Assembly (NCBI RefSeq): GCF_019039055.1
Contig: NZ_JAHOPB010000003.1
Location: 62,001-126,000 of the forward strand
DNA length: 64,000 nucleotides
Origin: Reyranella humidisoli
GTDB taxonomy: Bacteria; Pseudomonadota; Alphaproteobacteria; Reyranellales; Reyranellaceae
Direction: 5' to 3'
This document shows positions 51,415 through 59,912 of this stretch, in pieces (the first letter of the stretch is position 1; each line of letters starts with the position of its first letter). A model generated the notes under the pieces. That model was not told where the DNA came from, made no database searches, and saw nothing but the letters and a program-made list of their open reading frames with translations. The position numbers and the translations under genes were made by a program.

Positions 51415-52749
51415 CTATTCCGCGAGCCCGTATTCGCCGCCGACATAGCCGTTCCGGTGGCCGAAGCGTTCGGTCATTACGGTCGCAAGATCCTTCTCCG
51501 GCCCGGCGATCCAGCCCCCGGCCCGGACGGCGTAGCCCGTCGCCGAGGCAGCGGCACGCGGCGGTTGGCCTTGCTGCAGGGCGCGGGCCGCGGCCATCAC
51601 CAGCTTGCGGAACTCGACGATGCCGACGTCGGTCGGTCCGAGATGCTCGCGCGTGCGATCCTGCACGGCACCCTGGCTGTCCTGGATCGCGGCGTCCTGG
51701 TCCGACACCCCGCTGATGCCGGTGTAGCTCAGCGTCTTCTGCAACTCGCGGTCGATCATGTAGTCGTTCCGCATGTTGCGCTTGGGCACGTAATGCTCGT
51801 CGATCTCGGCATGGAGGCTGAGGCCCGACGCGTACTTGGCGCGCTCGGCGTTGGTGAGCGGCCGGTCGGGCACCCAACTGTAGGTGTAGATCCAGCAGCT
51901 CGTGTCATCGACCGGGACCCAGGTCTGCCCGTGATAGACCTCGCCGGGGAAGGCGACCGGCACCAGCGCATGGTTGGGCGCAAGATACTGCGCGATGCGC
52001 CAGTAGACGTCCGTCGTGTCGGTCTTTCGACCGGCGGCGATGACCAGTCCGGCATCGTGGCTCTCGATCCTGAACCTGGGCCGGGGATCCTCGGTGACCC
52101 AGCGGCTGCGATCGGCGAGGCCGCCTTCCTGGCCGATCGCCGACGTCTTGCGCAGGATGTCGAGGCGCGCGGCCTCGTCCTTGGTCGGGATCGCATGCAG
52201 GAAGGAGAAGTGCGCGGTGTCGATCGCGCCTTCCAGGCTCTGCACCCAGTTGCAGTCTTGCCATTTCTTCGAGACGAAGCGATGCCCCGCGGGGACGAGA
52301 CCGAGCTCGAGTTGAGGCAGTTCCGGCATGTGCTCGCGCGGGCCCATGTAGACCCAGACCATGTCGGCCCATTCGCGCACCGGATAGGACAGGAGCTTGA
52401 TCGTGTCCTTGTACGCCGACTCCGGCGGCGAGGTCGGCAGGTCGACGCAGTTGCCGTCGATGTCGAACTTCCAGCCGTGGAAGGCACAGCGCAGGCCGCA
52501 CTCCTCGTTGCGGCCGAAGTAGAGATTGGCGCCGCGATGCGGACAGTGCGGCTCGACGATGCCGACGCGGCCGTCGGTCTGGCGGAAGGCGAGAAGGTCC
52601 TCGCCGAGGATGCGGATCTTCTTCGGCGGTCCGTCGCGTTCGGGAAGTTCCTCGGAGAGCAGGGCCGGCATCCAGAAGCGGCGCAGCAGGTCGCCCATTG
52701 GCGTGCCGGGGCCGCCCTGCGTTAGAAACTCGTTGTCGGAGCCGAGCAT
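51415..52749 (-). CDS. Rieske [2Fe-2S] ring-hydroxylating oxygenase, alpha subunit (copy 2)
   Basis: A 444-residue oxygenase subunit. The Rieske centre is formed by CPHRGANLYFG and CAFHGWKF; the mononuclear iron site lies near DTAHFSFLHAI with two His residues. EFLTQGGPGTPMGDLLRRFW and KDTIKLLSYPVREWADMVWVYMG are typical of phthalate-4,5-dioxygenase-like enzymes. It is a near copy of the gene just upstream, with the same length. The two genes overlap by one base. No reductase or ferredoxin gene is adjacent. Substrate unknown. Confidence 0.92.
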   Translation of the reverse strand: MLGSDNEFLTQGGPGTPMGDLLRRFWMPALLSEELPERDGPPKKIRILGEDLLAFRQTDGRVGIVEPHCPHRGANLYFGRNEECGLRCAFHGWKFDIDGNCVDLPTSPPESAYKDTIKLLSYPVREWADMVWVYMGPREHMPELPQLELGLVPAGHRFVSKKWQDCNWVQSLEGAIDTAHFSFLHAIPTKDEAARLDILRKTSAIGQEGGLADRSRWVTEDPRPRFRIESHDAGLVIAAGRKTDTTDVYWRIAQYLAPNHALVPVAFPGEVYHGQTWVPVDDTSCWIYTYSWVPDRPLTNAERAKYASGLSLHAEIDEHYVPKRNMRNDYMIDRELQKTLSYTGISGVSDQDAAIQDSQGAVQDRTREHLGPTDVGIVEFRKLVMAAARALQQGQPPRAAASATGYAVRAGGWIAGPEKDLATVMTERFGHRNGYVGGEYGLAE

Positions 52750-54083
52750 CAGTCACCCAATCCGTACTGGTTGCCGATATAACCGCGATCGTGGCCGAAG
52801 CGTTCGGCCATGACCGTGGCGAGGTCCTTATCCGGCGCCGCTATCCAGCCGCCTGAGCGCACGGCGTAGCGATTGGCCTTGTGGGCCGCGGCCGGGGGCT
52901 CGCCCGAGGCGAGGCGGCGCGCCGTACCCATCACCAGCTTGCGGAACTCGACGATGCCGATGTCGGTCGGGCCGAGGTGCTCCCTGGTGCGATCCTGGAT
53001 CGGTCCCTGACTGTCCTGGATGGCGGCGTCCTGCTCGGACACGCCGGTGATGCCGGTGAAGTTTTCGGAGAGCTGCACGCTGCGATCGCGCAGATAGTCG
53101 TTATCCCTGTTGCGCAGCGGCCTGTAGTCGGCGTCGACCTCGGAATGGACGTTGAAGCCGCCGCGATACTTGGCGCGCTCTGAATTGCTGAGCGGCCGGT
53201 CGGGCTGCCAGCAATAGGTGTAGATCCAGCAGTTCACGTCGTCGACCGGCACCCATGTCTGTCCATAATAGATCTCTCCGGGGAAAGCGGCGGGCGTGTA
53301 GGCGTGGCTGGGCATCAGGAACTGCGCGATGCGCCAGTAGAGTTCGGGCCCGTCGGTCTTGCGGCCGCCCCCTATGACGAGACCGGTATCGTGCCCCAGC
53401 ACGCTGAAGCGCGGCCGTGGATCGTTCTGCACCCAGCGCACGCGGTCGTCGGGCTTGGCCTGGTCGCTCAGCGCGGCGCGGCTCATCGCCCGGCGCGCGG
53501 CCTCGTCGTCGGTCGCCAGCACCTTGTGCAGGAAGGAGAAGTGCGAGGTGTCGATCGCGCCTTCGAGGCTCTGGACCCAGTTGCAGTCCTGCCATTTCTT
53601 GGTGACGAAGCGCGAGGCGGCGGGGACAAGGCCGAGTTCGAGCTGGGGCAGCTCTGGCATCGTCTCGCGCGGGCCCATGTAGACCCAGATCATGTCGGCC
53701 CACTCGCGCGTCGGATAGGCCAGCAGCTTGATCGTGTCCTTGTACGCGGACTCCGGCGGCGAGGTCGGCAGATCTACGCAGTTGCCGTCGACGTCGAACT
53801 TCCAGCCGTGGAAGGAGCAGCGCAGGCCGCAATTCTCGTTGCGGCCGTAATAGAGGTTGGCGCCGCGATGAGGACAGTGCGGCTCGACGAGGCCGACCCT
53901 TCCGTCGGTCTGCCGGAAGGCCAGCAGGTCCTCGCCGAGCAGGCGGATCTTCTTCGGCGGTCCGTCGCGTTCGGGAAGTTCCTCCGAAAGCAGCGCCGGC
54001 ATCCAGAAGCGCCGCAGCATCTCACCCATCGGCGTGCCCTTGCCGGCACGGGTCAGGAACTCGTTGTCCTCCTTGCTGAGCAT
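52749..54083 (-). CDS. Rieske [2Fe-2S] ring-hydroxylating oxygenase, alpha subunit (copy 1)
   Basis: A 444-residue oxygenase subunit starting at the ATG at 54083 after AGGAAGGA. It has the Rieske ligands CPHRGANLYYG and CSFHGWKF and the iron-site region DTSHFSFLHKV. Compared with copy 2 the N-terminal two thirds are nearly the same, and differences cluster after the iron site, around the segment ATDDEAARRAMSRAALSDQ, which forms part of the substrate pocket. It follows the metY-like gene by 13 bases. Phthalate-dioxygenase-like family; substrate unknown. Confidence 0.92.
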   Translation of the reverse strand: MLSKEDNEFLTRAGKGTPMGEMLRRFWMPALLSEELPERDGPPKKIRLLGEDLLAFRQTDGRVGLVEPHCPHRGANLYYGRNENCGLRCSFHGWKFDVDGNCVDLPTSPPESAYKDTIKLLAYPTREWADMIWVYMGPRETMPELPQLELGLVPAASRFVTKKWQDCNWVQSLEGAIDTSHFSFLHKVLATDDEAARRAMSRAALSDQAKPDDRVRWVQNDPRPRFSVLGHDTGLVIGGGRKTDGPELYWRIAQFLMPSHAYTPAAFPGEIYYGQTWVPVDDVNCWIYTYCWQPDRPLSNSERAKYRGGFNVHSEVDADYRPLRNRDNDYLRDRSVQLSENFTGITGVSEQDAAIQDSQGPIQDRTREHLGPTDIGIVEFRKLVMGTARRLASGEPPAAAHKANRYAVRSGGWIAAPDKDLATVMAERFGHDRGYIGNQYGLGD

Positions 54084-54096
54084 TTCCTTCCTCTTT

Positions 54097-55389
54097 TCAT
54101 TGGCTTGTCGCCTTGGCCAGAGCCTGATCCAGATCGGCGATGATGTCTGCAACCGTTTCGATGCCGATCGACAGGCGCAGCACGTCGGGCCCGGCGCCCG
54201 CGGCGACGCGCTGCTCCTCCGACAACTGGCGATGGGTTGTCGAGGCGGGATGGATGATCAGGCTCTTGGCGTCGCCGATGTTGGCGAGATGCGAGAAGAG
54301 CTCGACGCTGTCGACCACCTTCATGCCGACGTCGTAGCCACCCTTCACACCGAAGGTGAAGATCGAGCCCGCGCCCTTGGGAAGGTACTTCTTCGCCAGC
54401 GCATTGTACTTGTTGGAGGGCAGGCCGGCATAGTTCACCCAGGCCACGGCCGGATGCTTCTCGAGGTGCTGTGCGACGGCCAGCGCATTGGCGCAGTGGC
54501 GCTCCATGCGCAGTCCCAGCGTCTCCATGCCCAGCATCGTCAGCCAGGCATTGAACGGCGCCTGCGTCGGACCGAGATCGCGCAGGCCGACCGCGTGGCT
54601 GTGGAACGTGTAGGCCATGTCGCCGAACGTCTCGTAGAAGTTGAGCCCGTGATAGGCGGGCTCGGGGCCGGCGAGACTGGGGAATTTCCCGCCCCTCGAC
54701 CAGTCGAACTTTCCGGAGTCGACAATTGCGCCGCCCATCGACGTGCCGGTTCCGCTAAGGAACTTGGTGGTCGAATGCACCACCAGCGTCGCGCCGTAGT
54801 CGATCGGCTTGCAGAGCCAGGGCGTCGCCAGCGTGTTGTCGACCAGCAGCGGTACGCCGGCATCCTCCGCAATGCGGGCGATGGCCTCGATGTCGCTGAT
54901 CACGCCGCCGGGATTGGCGAGGCTCTCGATGAAGAAGGCCTTGGTCTTGTCGGTGACGGAGCGCTTGAAATTGTCCGGCGTGTCAGCGTCGACGATGTTC
55001 GCCGTCCAGCCGAACTTCGGATAGGTGTTCTTCATCTGCTGCAGCGAGCCGCCGTAGAGGCGCGAGGCCGCGACGATCTCGGCACCGGGACCCATCAGCG
55101 GGAAGAGGGCGAGCACCTGTGCCGCGTGACCCGAGGAGGCGACGGTGCAGCCGCGGCCGCCTTCCAGCGTGGCGAGCCTGGTCTCGAGCGCGGCGTTGGT
55201 CGGGTTGGTCAGGCGGGAATAGATGAAGCCGACGGTCTGCAGGTTGAAGAGAGCGGCGGCGTGGTCGGCGTCGTCGAAGACATAGGCCGTCGTCTGATAG
55301 ATCGGCAGGGCGCGCGCCCCGGTCGTCGGATCGGGCGCGGCGCCGGCATGCAGCGACAGGGTCTCGAAGCCGTAGGTCTTGTCGCTCAT
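54097..55389 (-). CDS. metY: O-acetylhomoserine sulfhydrylase-type PLP enzyme (Cys/Met metabolism family)
   Basis: A 430-residue PLP enzyme. The N-terminus YGFETLSLHAGAAPDPTTGA and PIYQTTAYVFDD, the glycine-rich YGGSLQQMKNTYPKFGW, and the PLP Lys in VVHSTTKFLSGTGTSMGG mark the O-acetylhomoserine aminocarboxypropyltransferase group. It makes homocysteine or methionine precursors from O-acetylhomoserine and a sulfur donor. It heads a minus-strand unit with the two Rieske oxygenases. The leader upstream contains two nested inverted repeats that may regulate it. Confidence 0.93.
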   Translation of the reverse strand: MSDKTYGFETLSLHAGAAPDPTTGARALPIYQTTAYVFDDADHAAALFNLQTVGFIYSRLTNPTNAALETRLATLEGGRGCTVASSGHAAQVLALFPLMGPGAEIVAASRLYGGSLQQMKNTYPKFGWTANIVDADTPDNFKRSVTDKTKAFFIESLANPGGVISDIEAIARIAEDAGVPLLVDNTLATPWLCKPIDYGATLVVHSTTKFLSGTGTSMGGAIVDSGKFDWSRGGKFPSLAGPEPAYHGLNFYETFGDMAYTFHSHAVGLRDLGPTQAPFNAWLTMLGMETLGLRMERHCANALAVAQHLEKHPAVAWVNYAGLPSNKYNALAKKYLPKGAGSIFTFGVKGGYDVGMKVVDSVELFSHLANIGDAKSLIIHPASTTHRQLSEEQRVAAGAGPDVLRLSIGIETVADIIADLDQALAKATSQ

Positions 55390-55422
55390 TTTTCTCTCCC
55401 TTTCATTCCTCGCCAGCGGAAC

Positions 55423-55476
55423 GCTACGTCAAACGCATGTCCATGTGCCGTAGCATACGTTGAGAAGTTTCGTATG
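55423..55476 (-). promoter_or_regulatory. pair of inverted repeats upstream of metY
   Basis: GCTACG at 55423-55428 is inverted as CGTAGC at 55449-55454, with an inner GCATG/CATG pairing between them. Next to it CATACG at 55454-55459 is inverted as CGTATG at 55471-55476. These are 34 to 87 bases before the metY start and could form a leader structure or operators. I could not match it to the SAM-II riboswitch pattern. Confidence 0.4.
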
Positions 55477-55826
55477 GCGCAAGTGCAGGACCCGAAAGGT
55501 GGCCTGAAGGTGTAGCCGGTAAGGCTGCGAATGAGCGGCTGCGGCGATGTTGCACTGACTGATTTTCAGGCAGCTTTCTTCAGCCACACCACTACCGAGC
55601 GCGGTTTCGTTGGGATTCCAGACGACAAAACGCAGCAACGGCGGTGTCTCGGCTGGCCCAGATTGCGGCAGGAAGTGGACTTTGCAGCGACCGTGTTTCG
55701 TTCCGGCCAGCGGGGCTCGCTGACGCCGCGTCAGCTTGGCGTAAGCATGGGCAGATACGGTCGCTTGCTGTGATTTGCGACGGTTGCCGTCGCGGCACAG
55801 CGTAAATGTTTAGGGAGCGAAACACC
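55477..55826. other. intergenic region without a supported gene
   Basis: About 350 bases between the metY leader and tctB. Short open frames exist on both strands, but none has a ribosome site or a protein-like sequence. A small perfect repeat, GACGCCGCGTC-like, occurs near 55722. The region should contain the promoter of tctBA and perhaps that of metY. I see no RNA gene. Confidence 0.5.
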
Positions 55827-56276
55827 GTGCAACGGTTTCTGACCAAGGACTTCTTGTCCGGGTTGATGTTTGTCGCCTTTGGTCTGGGCGCTCTCTATAT
55901 CGGCCAGCATCTCGCCGTGGGCACACCGGTCCGCATGGGACCGGGCTACGTGCCCCGCATGCTCTCGCTGATCTTGCTGGCGCTGGGCGTTGTGATCTGC
56001 ATCGTCGCCGTGATCAGCGGCAGCGAACCGGTGGAGCGGCCCAAGTGGAAGCCGATCACGCTGGTGACCATCGGCATCGTCTGTTTCGCACTTCTCTTCG
56101 AGCGCGCCGGACTGATCCCGGCGCTGGTCGTGCTGGTCCTGATCTCGTCGCTGGCCGGCGAGGAATTCAAGCTCATGGAAGTGATCGGCAACATCGTGGT
56201 GCTTTCCATCCTTTGCACGGTCGTCTTCAAGGTCGGACTCGGAATGAACATTTCTGTCGTGCAGGGGATTTGGTGA
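55827..56276 (+). CDS. tctB: tripartite tricarboxylate transporter TctB family protein
   Basis: A 149-residue small membrane component with four hydrophobic segments. I choose the GTG at 55827 because AGGGAG lies about nine bases upstream; the ATG at 55806 has no ribosome site and would add seven residues. The start VQRFLTKDFLSGLMFVAFGLGALYIG and GPGYVPRMLSLILLALG are typical of TctB. It is followed one base later by tctA. Confidence 0.85.
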   Translation: MQRFLTKDFLSGLMFVAFGLGALYIGQHLAVGTPVRMGPGYVPRMLSLILLALGVVICIVAVISGSEPVERPKWKPITLVTIGIVCFALLFERAGLIPALVVLVLISSLAGEEFKLMEVIGNIVVLSILCTVVFKVGLGMNISVVQGIW

Positions 56277-56277
56277 C

Positions 56278-57780
56278 ATGGATCTCCTTGGCAACCTCGG
56301 GCTGGGCATTACAGTCGCCTTCACCTTCCAGAACCTGACCTACGCCCTGCTGGGCTGCATGGTCGGCACGCTGATCGGCGTTCTTCCGGGCATCGGGCCG
56401 GTGGCGACCATCGCGATGCTGCTGCCCATCACCTTCCACCTGCCGCCCACGGCGTCGCTGATCATGCTGGCGGGCATCTACTACGGCGCGCAATACGGTG
56501 GCTCGACGACGTCGATCCTTGTGAACCTGCCGGGTGAAGCCTCCTCGGTCGTGACCTGTCTCGACGGCTACCAGATGGCGCGGAGGGGACGCGCGGGTGC
56601 CGCGCTCTCGATCTCGGCCGTCGGCTCGTTCTTCGCGGGCACCGTCGGTACGATCATCATCGTCATCTTCGCCGAGCCGCTGACGCGCATGGCGCAGAAG
56701 TTCGGGCCGGCCGACTACTGCTCGCTGATGGCACTCGGCCTCGTCGCTGCGGTCGTCCTGGCCAGCGGCTCGATCACCAAGGCGATCGCGATGGTGTTCC
56801 TCGGCCTGCTGTTCGGCCTGGTCGGCACCGACGTGAACACCGGCGCCCAGCGCTTCACCTTCGACGTTCCGGAGCTGAGCGACGGCATCGACTTCGCGCC
56901 AATCGCGATGGGTCTATTCGGTATCGCCGAAATCGTGGTCAACCTCGAACGACACTTGGAACGCGGGGGAGCGATCAAGGTCGGATCGCTATGGCCAACC
57001 CGCGAAGAAATCCGGCGCTCGATTCCGGCGATCCTGCGCGGCACCTTGCTGGGGTCGCTACTCGGCGTGCTCCCCGGCGGTGGTCCGACCCTCGGCGCCT
57101 TCTCGGCCTACACGCTCGAGAAGAAACTCTCGAAGACCCCCGGTGAGTTCGGCAAGGGTGCGGTGGAGGGCGTCGCAGCCCCGGAGGCGGCCAACAACGC
57201 CGCCGCCCAGACCTCCTTCATCCCGATGCTGACCCTAGGCATCCCGTCCAACGCCGTCATGGCGCTGATGGTCGGCGCCATGATCATCCAGGGCATCCAG
57301 CCGGGGCCTGAGGTCATGACCAAGAAGCCGGACCTGTTCTGGGGCATGATCGTCTCGATGTGGATCGGCAACGCCATGCTGGTCGTCATCAACCTGCCGA
57401 TGATCGGCATGTGGGTGAAGCTGTTGACCGTGCCATACCGCTTCCTGGCACCGGCCATCCTGCTCTTCTGCTGCATCGGTGCGTACAGTCTGCAAAACAG
57501 TACGTTCCATGTCATGCAGGTCGCCGCCTTCGGTGTGCTGGGCTACATCTTCGTCCGCCTGGGCTGCGAGGGTGCGCCGTTCCTGCTCGGCCTCGTGCTG
57601 GGGCCGCAGATGGAGGAATACTTCCGGCGCGCCATGCTGCTCTCGCGCGGCGACGCCATGGTCTTCCTGGAGCGGCCGATCAGTCTCGGCCTGCTCATCA
57701 CGACGACGCTGCTGCTGATCCTGATGGCCTTGCCGAGCATCAAGAAAGCCCGCGAGGAGGCCTTCCAGGAGGAAGGCTGA
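56278..57780 (+). CDS. tctA: tripartite tricarboxylate transporter permease TctA
   Basis: A 500-residue large permease with 11-12 hydrophobic segments. Hallmarks are GTLIGVLPGIGPVATIAMLLP near the N-terminus and LGVLPGGGPTLGAFSAYTLEKK in the second half, the two copies of the family repeat. It imports tri- or dicarboxylates in a proton- or sodium-dependent manner with a periplasmic TctC-type binding protein. No tctC gene lies near; it must be elsewhere. Confidence 0.94.
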   Translation: MDLLGNLGLGITVAFTFQNLTYALLGCMVGTLIGVLPGIGPVATIAMLLPITFHLPPTASLIMLAGIYYGAQYGGSTTSILVNLPGEASSVVTCLDGYQMARRGRAGAALSISAVGSFFAGTVGTIIIVIFAEPLTRMAQKFGPADYCSLMALGLVAAVVLASGSITKAIAMVFLGLLFGLVGTDVNTGAQRFTFDVPELSDGIDFAPIAMGLFGIAEIVVNLERHLERGGAIKVGSLWPTREEIRRSIPAILRGTLLGSLLGVLPGGGPTLGAFSAYTLEKKLSKTPGEFGKGAVEGVAAPEAANNAAAQTSFIPMLTLGIPSNAVMALMVGAMIIQGIQPGPEVMTKKPDLFWGMIVSMWIGNAMLVVINLPMIGMWVKLLTVPYRFLAPAILLFCCIGAYSLQNSTFHVMQVAAFGVLGYIFVRLGCEGAPFLLGLVLGPQMEEYFRRAMLLSRGDAMVFLERPISLGLLITTTLLLILMALPSIKKAREEAFQEEG

Positions 57781-57784
57781 CCTT

Positions 57785-58849
57785 CTAGCGGGAGAACACG
57801 ATACACGCCGGGCTGCCGACCTTGGTCTGCAGCTTGGTGGGGGCCAGCAGTCCCGTGCGGCCGACCTTGTAGGCGATGATCGAATCGCCACCCTGGTTGG
57901 CGACATACAGAAAACGCTCCGCCGGATCGAAGGCAAAGAAGCGCGGCACGCTTCCCCTGGTCGGCACCCACTGGCGCGGCGTCAGCGTCCCCCTGGCCGG
58001 ATCGATCCCGAATACCCCGATACTGTCGTGACCGCGGTTCGAGACGTAGACGTTGCGTCCCGCGCGGTCGACCCAGATCTCGGCGCCTGTGCTGTAGCCA
58101 GTGAAGTCCGAAGGCGTCGCCGGCAGGGTCTGGAACGGCGTCAGCGCACCCGTCGATACATCCTGTCGATAGCTCGTGATCGTCGAGTCGAGTTCATTGA
58201 TGACATACGCGAAGGGCTTTCGCGGATGGAAGTCGATGTGCCGCGGGCCGGAGCCGGGTCGCGCGGCGACTCGGCCGGTCTCTACCAGAACGCCTCGCCT
58301 GGCATCCAGGCGGTAGCCGATCACGCAGTCGGCGCCCTTACACGGGAGGTAGAAGGTGCGGCCCGCGCGATCGAGTGGATTGTGATGTGGCCGGACGTTC
58401 TTCTGCTCCGTGCGGTGCGGCCCGAGAGGCGCCGCGACCGCGGTGAGCGTGGAGTAGGGCGAGAGGCTGCCGTCCTTCGCGATCGGCAGGGCTGCCAGCG
58501 AATCCGAGCCGTAGTTGCTCACGACCAGGAAGCGCTGCTTCGCGTCGAACGCGAGATGGATCGGATTGTATCCGCCAGTGGGCTGCCGGTTCAGGACGGC
58601 GAGACGACCGGTTTCCCGGTCGACCGCAAAGGACGTCGCCTCGCTGCGATCGCCATGCACCGAATAGAGGCGGGTGCCCGCCTCGTTCATCGCCAGGAAC
58701 GACGGATTCTCCAGCCCGCCCAGATGCTGGACATGCCGGAACGCGCCGTTGCGCGGATCGACGCGATAGACGTTGATCCCGTTGCCATGGCCGTTGCGTT
58801 CCGGCGAGGTGTAGCTGCCGACATAGGCGAAGATCGGATGTGTTGTCAT
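57785..58849 (-). CDS. lactonase family protein (beta-propeller, 6-phosphogluconolactonase-like)
   Basis: A 354-residue protein of the seven-bladed propeller lactonase family (YbhE/COG2706). The ATG at 58849 gives MTTHPIFAYVGSYTS, which fits the family; a longer frame begins at a TTG at 58885. Typical sequences are GINVYRVDPRNGAF, YSVHGDRSEATSFAVD, GYNPIHLAFDAKQRFLVVSNYGSDSLA and GPRHIDFHPRKPFAYVINELDST. It would open sugar lactones, such as 6-phosphogluconolactone or others. It is convergent with tctA and its upstream neighbour is the EamA gene. Confidence 0.9.
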   Translation of the reverse strand: MTTHPIFAYVGSYTSPERNGHGNGINVYRVDPRNGAFRHVQHLGGLENPSFLAMNEAGTRLYSVHGDRSEATSFAVDRETGRLAVLNRQPTGGYNPIHLAFDAKQRFLVVSNYGSDSLAALPIAKDGSLSPYSTLTAVAAPLGPHRTEQKNVRPHHNPLDRAGRTFYLPCKGADCVIGYRLDARRGVLVETGRVAARPGSGPRHIDFHPRKPFAYVINELDSTITSYRQDVSTGALTPFQTLPATPSDFTGYSTGAEIWVDRAGRNVYVSNRGHDSIGVFGIDPARGTLTPRQWVPTRGSVPRFFAFDPAERFLYVANQGGDSIIAYKVGRTGLLAPTKLQTKVGSPACIVFSR

Positions 58850-58892
58850 GGCGGCATAGTCGGCGCCGCGACCGAGCGAGGTCAACGCCCCT

Positions 58893-59807
58893 TCAGTGTG
58901 CGGTCGAAACGATCAGCACGACGCCCGCCATGACGAGGAGAATGCCGGCAAGTTCGCGGCGGTTCATCGATTCATGGAAGACGCGACGCGAGACGACGTA
59001 GCTGAACACGACCTCGATCAGGATCAGCGTGCGCACCTGGGAGGCGGGGGCGAGCGCCAGCGCTGTCACGTTGGCCAGCGAGGCGGACGCGCCGGCGACG
59101 CCGGCGAAAGCCGAGATGCGCCATTGGCGCAAGACGCCCAGTACGATGGAAGGATTGCGGGCCAGTAGCCAGGCCGTCAGCAGCACCGCCTGCAGTAGTT
59201 GGCTCCAGAACAGTGTCTCGGCAGCGGCCAGGAACGGCGAGCCGGCATGAAGCGCCAGGTTGGCGCCACGATAGCCTACCACCGAGATGGCGAACGCCGA
59301 ACCCGAGGCGAGGCCGTAGAACGCCGCCGGATCGGCCCAGCTTCGCTTCTTGCCGTCGAGGGCGGGCGGTCGCGGCGAGAGCAGCACCACGCCCAGAGTC
59401 GCCACGACGATGGCGGAGATCGCCAGCATCGAGATCGTCTCACCGAGGAAAAGGACGGAGAAGAGCGCGACCTGGATGACCTCGCTCTTCGAATAGACGA
59501 GGCCGATGGCGAAGCTGCGCTCCTCCATGGCCCTGAGAAGAAGCGCCGTGCCCGCCATCTGGCTCAGGGCCGCGACAACGACCCAGCCGCCGAATGCCGA
59601 GGTGAGGGTGGGCTGAGGATGACCGCCGACCAGGAGCACGAGGCAAAGCCACACTGCGAGAACGGGCATGCCGTAGAGGAAGCGGACGAGAGTCGCGCCG
59701 AGTGTTCCCAGTTCGGCCGTCAGGTGACGTTGCGCGGTGTTGCGAACGGTCTGCGCCGCGGCGGCGAAGAGCGTGAGGGGAATCCAGAGCCAGGACGGAG
59801 AAATCAT
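58893..59807 (-). CDS. EamA/DMT family transporter
   Basis: A 304-residue protein with about ten hydrophobic segments, the DMT drug/metabolite exporter layout of two five-helix repeats. SWLWIPLTLFAAAAQTVRNTAQRHL begins the first, and EVIQVALFSVLFLGE plus IEVVFSYVVSRRVFHESMNRRELAGI near the end contain the EamA repeat motif. It probably exports amino acids or other metabolites. It precedes the lactonase gene by 43 bases on the same strand. Confidence 0.88.
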   Translation of the reverse strand: MISPSWLWIPLTLFAAAAQTVRNTAQRHLTAELGTLGATLVRFLYGMPVLAVWLCLVLLVGGHPQPTLTSAFGGWVVVAALSQMAGTALLLRAMEERSFAIGLVYSKSEVIQVALFSVLFLGETISMLAISAIVVATLGVVLLSPRPPALDGKKRSWADPAAFYGLASGSAFAISVVGYRGANLALHAGSPFLAAAETLFWSQLLQAVLLTAWLLARNPSIVLGVLRQWRISAFAGVAGASASLANVTALALAPASQVRTLILIEVVFSYVVSRRVFHESMNRRELAGILLVMAGVVLIVSTAH

Positions 59808-59912
59808 TTCCCCGACTCGAAGGACGGTTGTCGTTTGACCATGTCGAAGGATTGACCATAGGATCGCGCCAACCGGTCACGGACCGCATAAGAATTTTCG
59901 GGAGTGAGCACC

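Noticed and set aside
55390..55500. SAM-II riboswitch upstream of metY
   Set aside because: The inverted repeats do not fit the pseudoknot consensus that I can recall; kept only as an unassigned leader structure.
57768..57786. Short hairpin GAAGG-CTGA-CCTTC between tctA and the lactonase gene
   Set aside because: Five pairs without a T-run is too weak to call a terminator.
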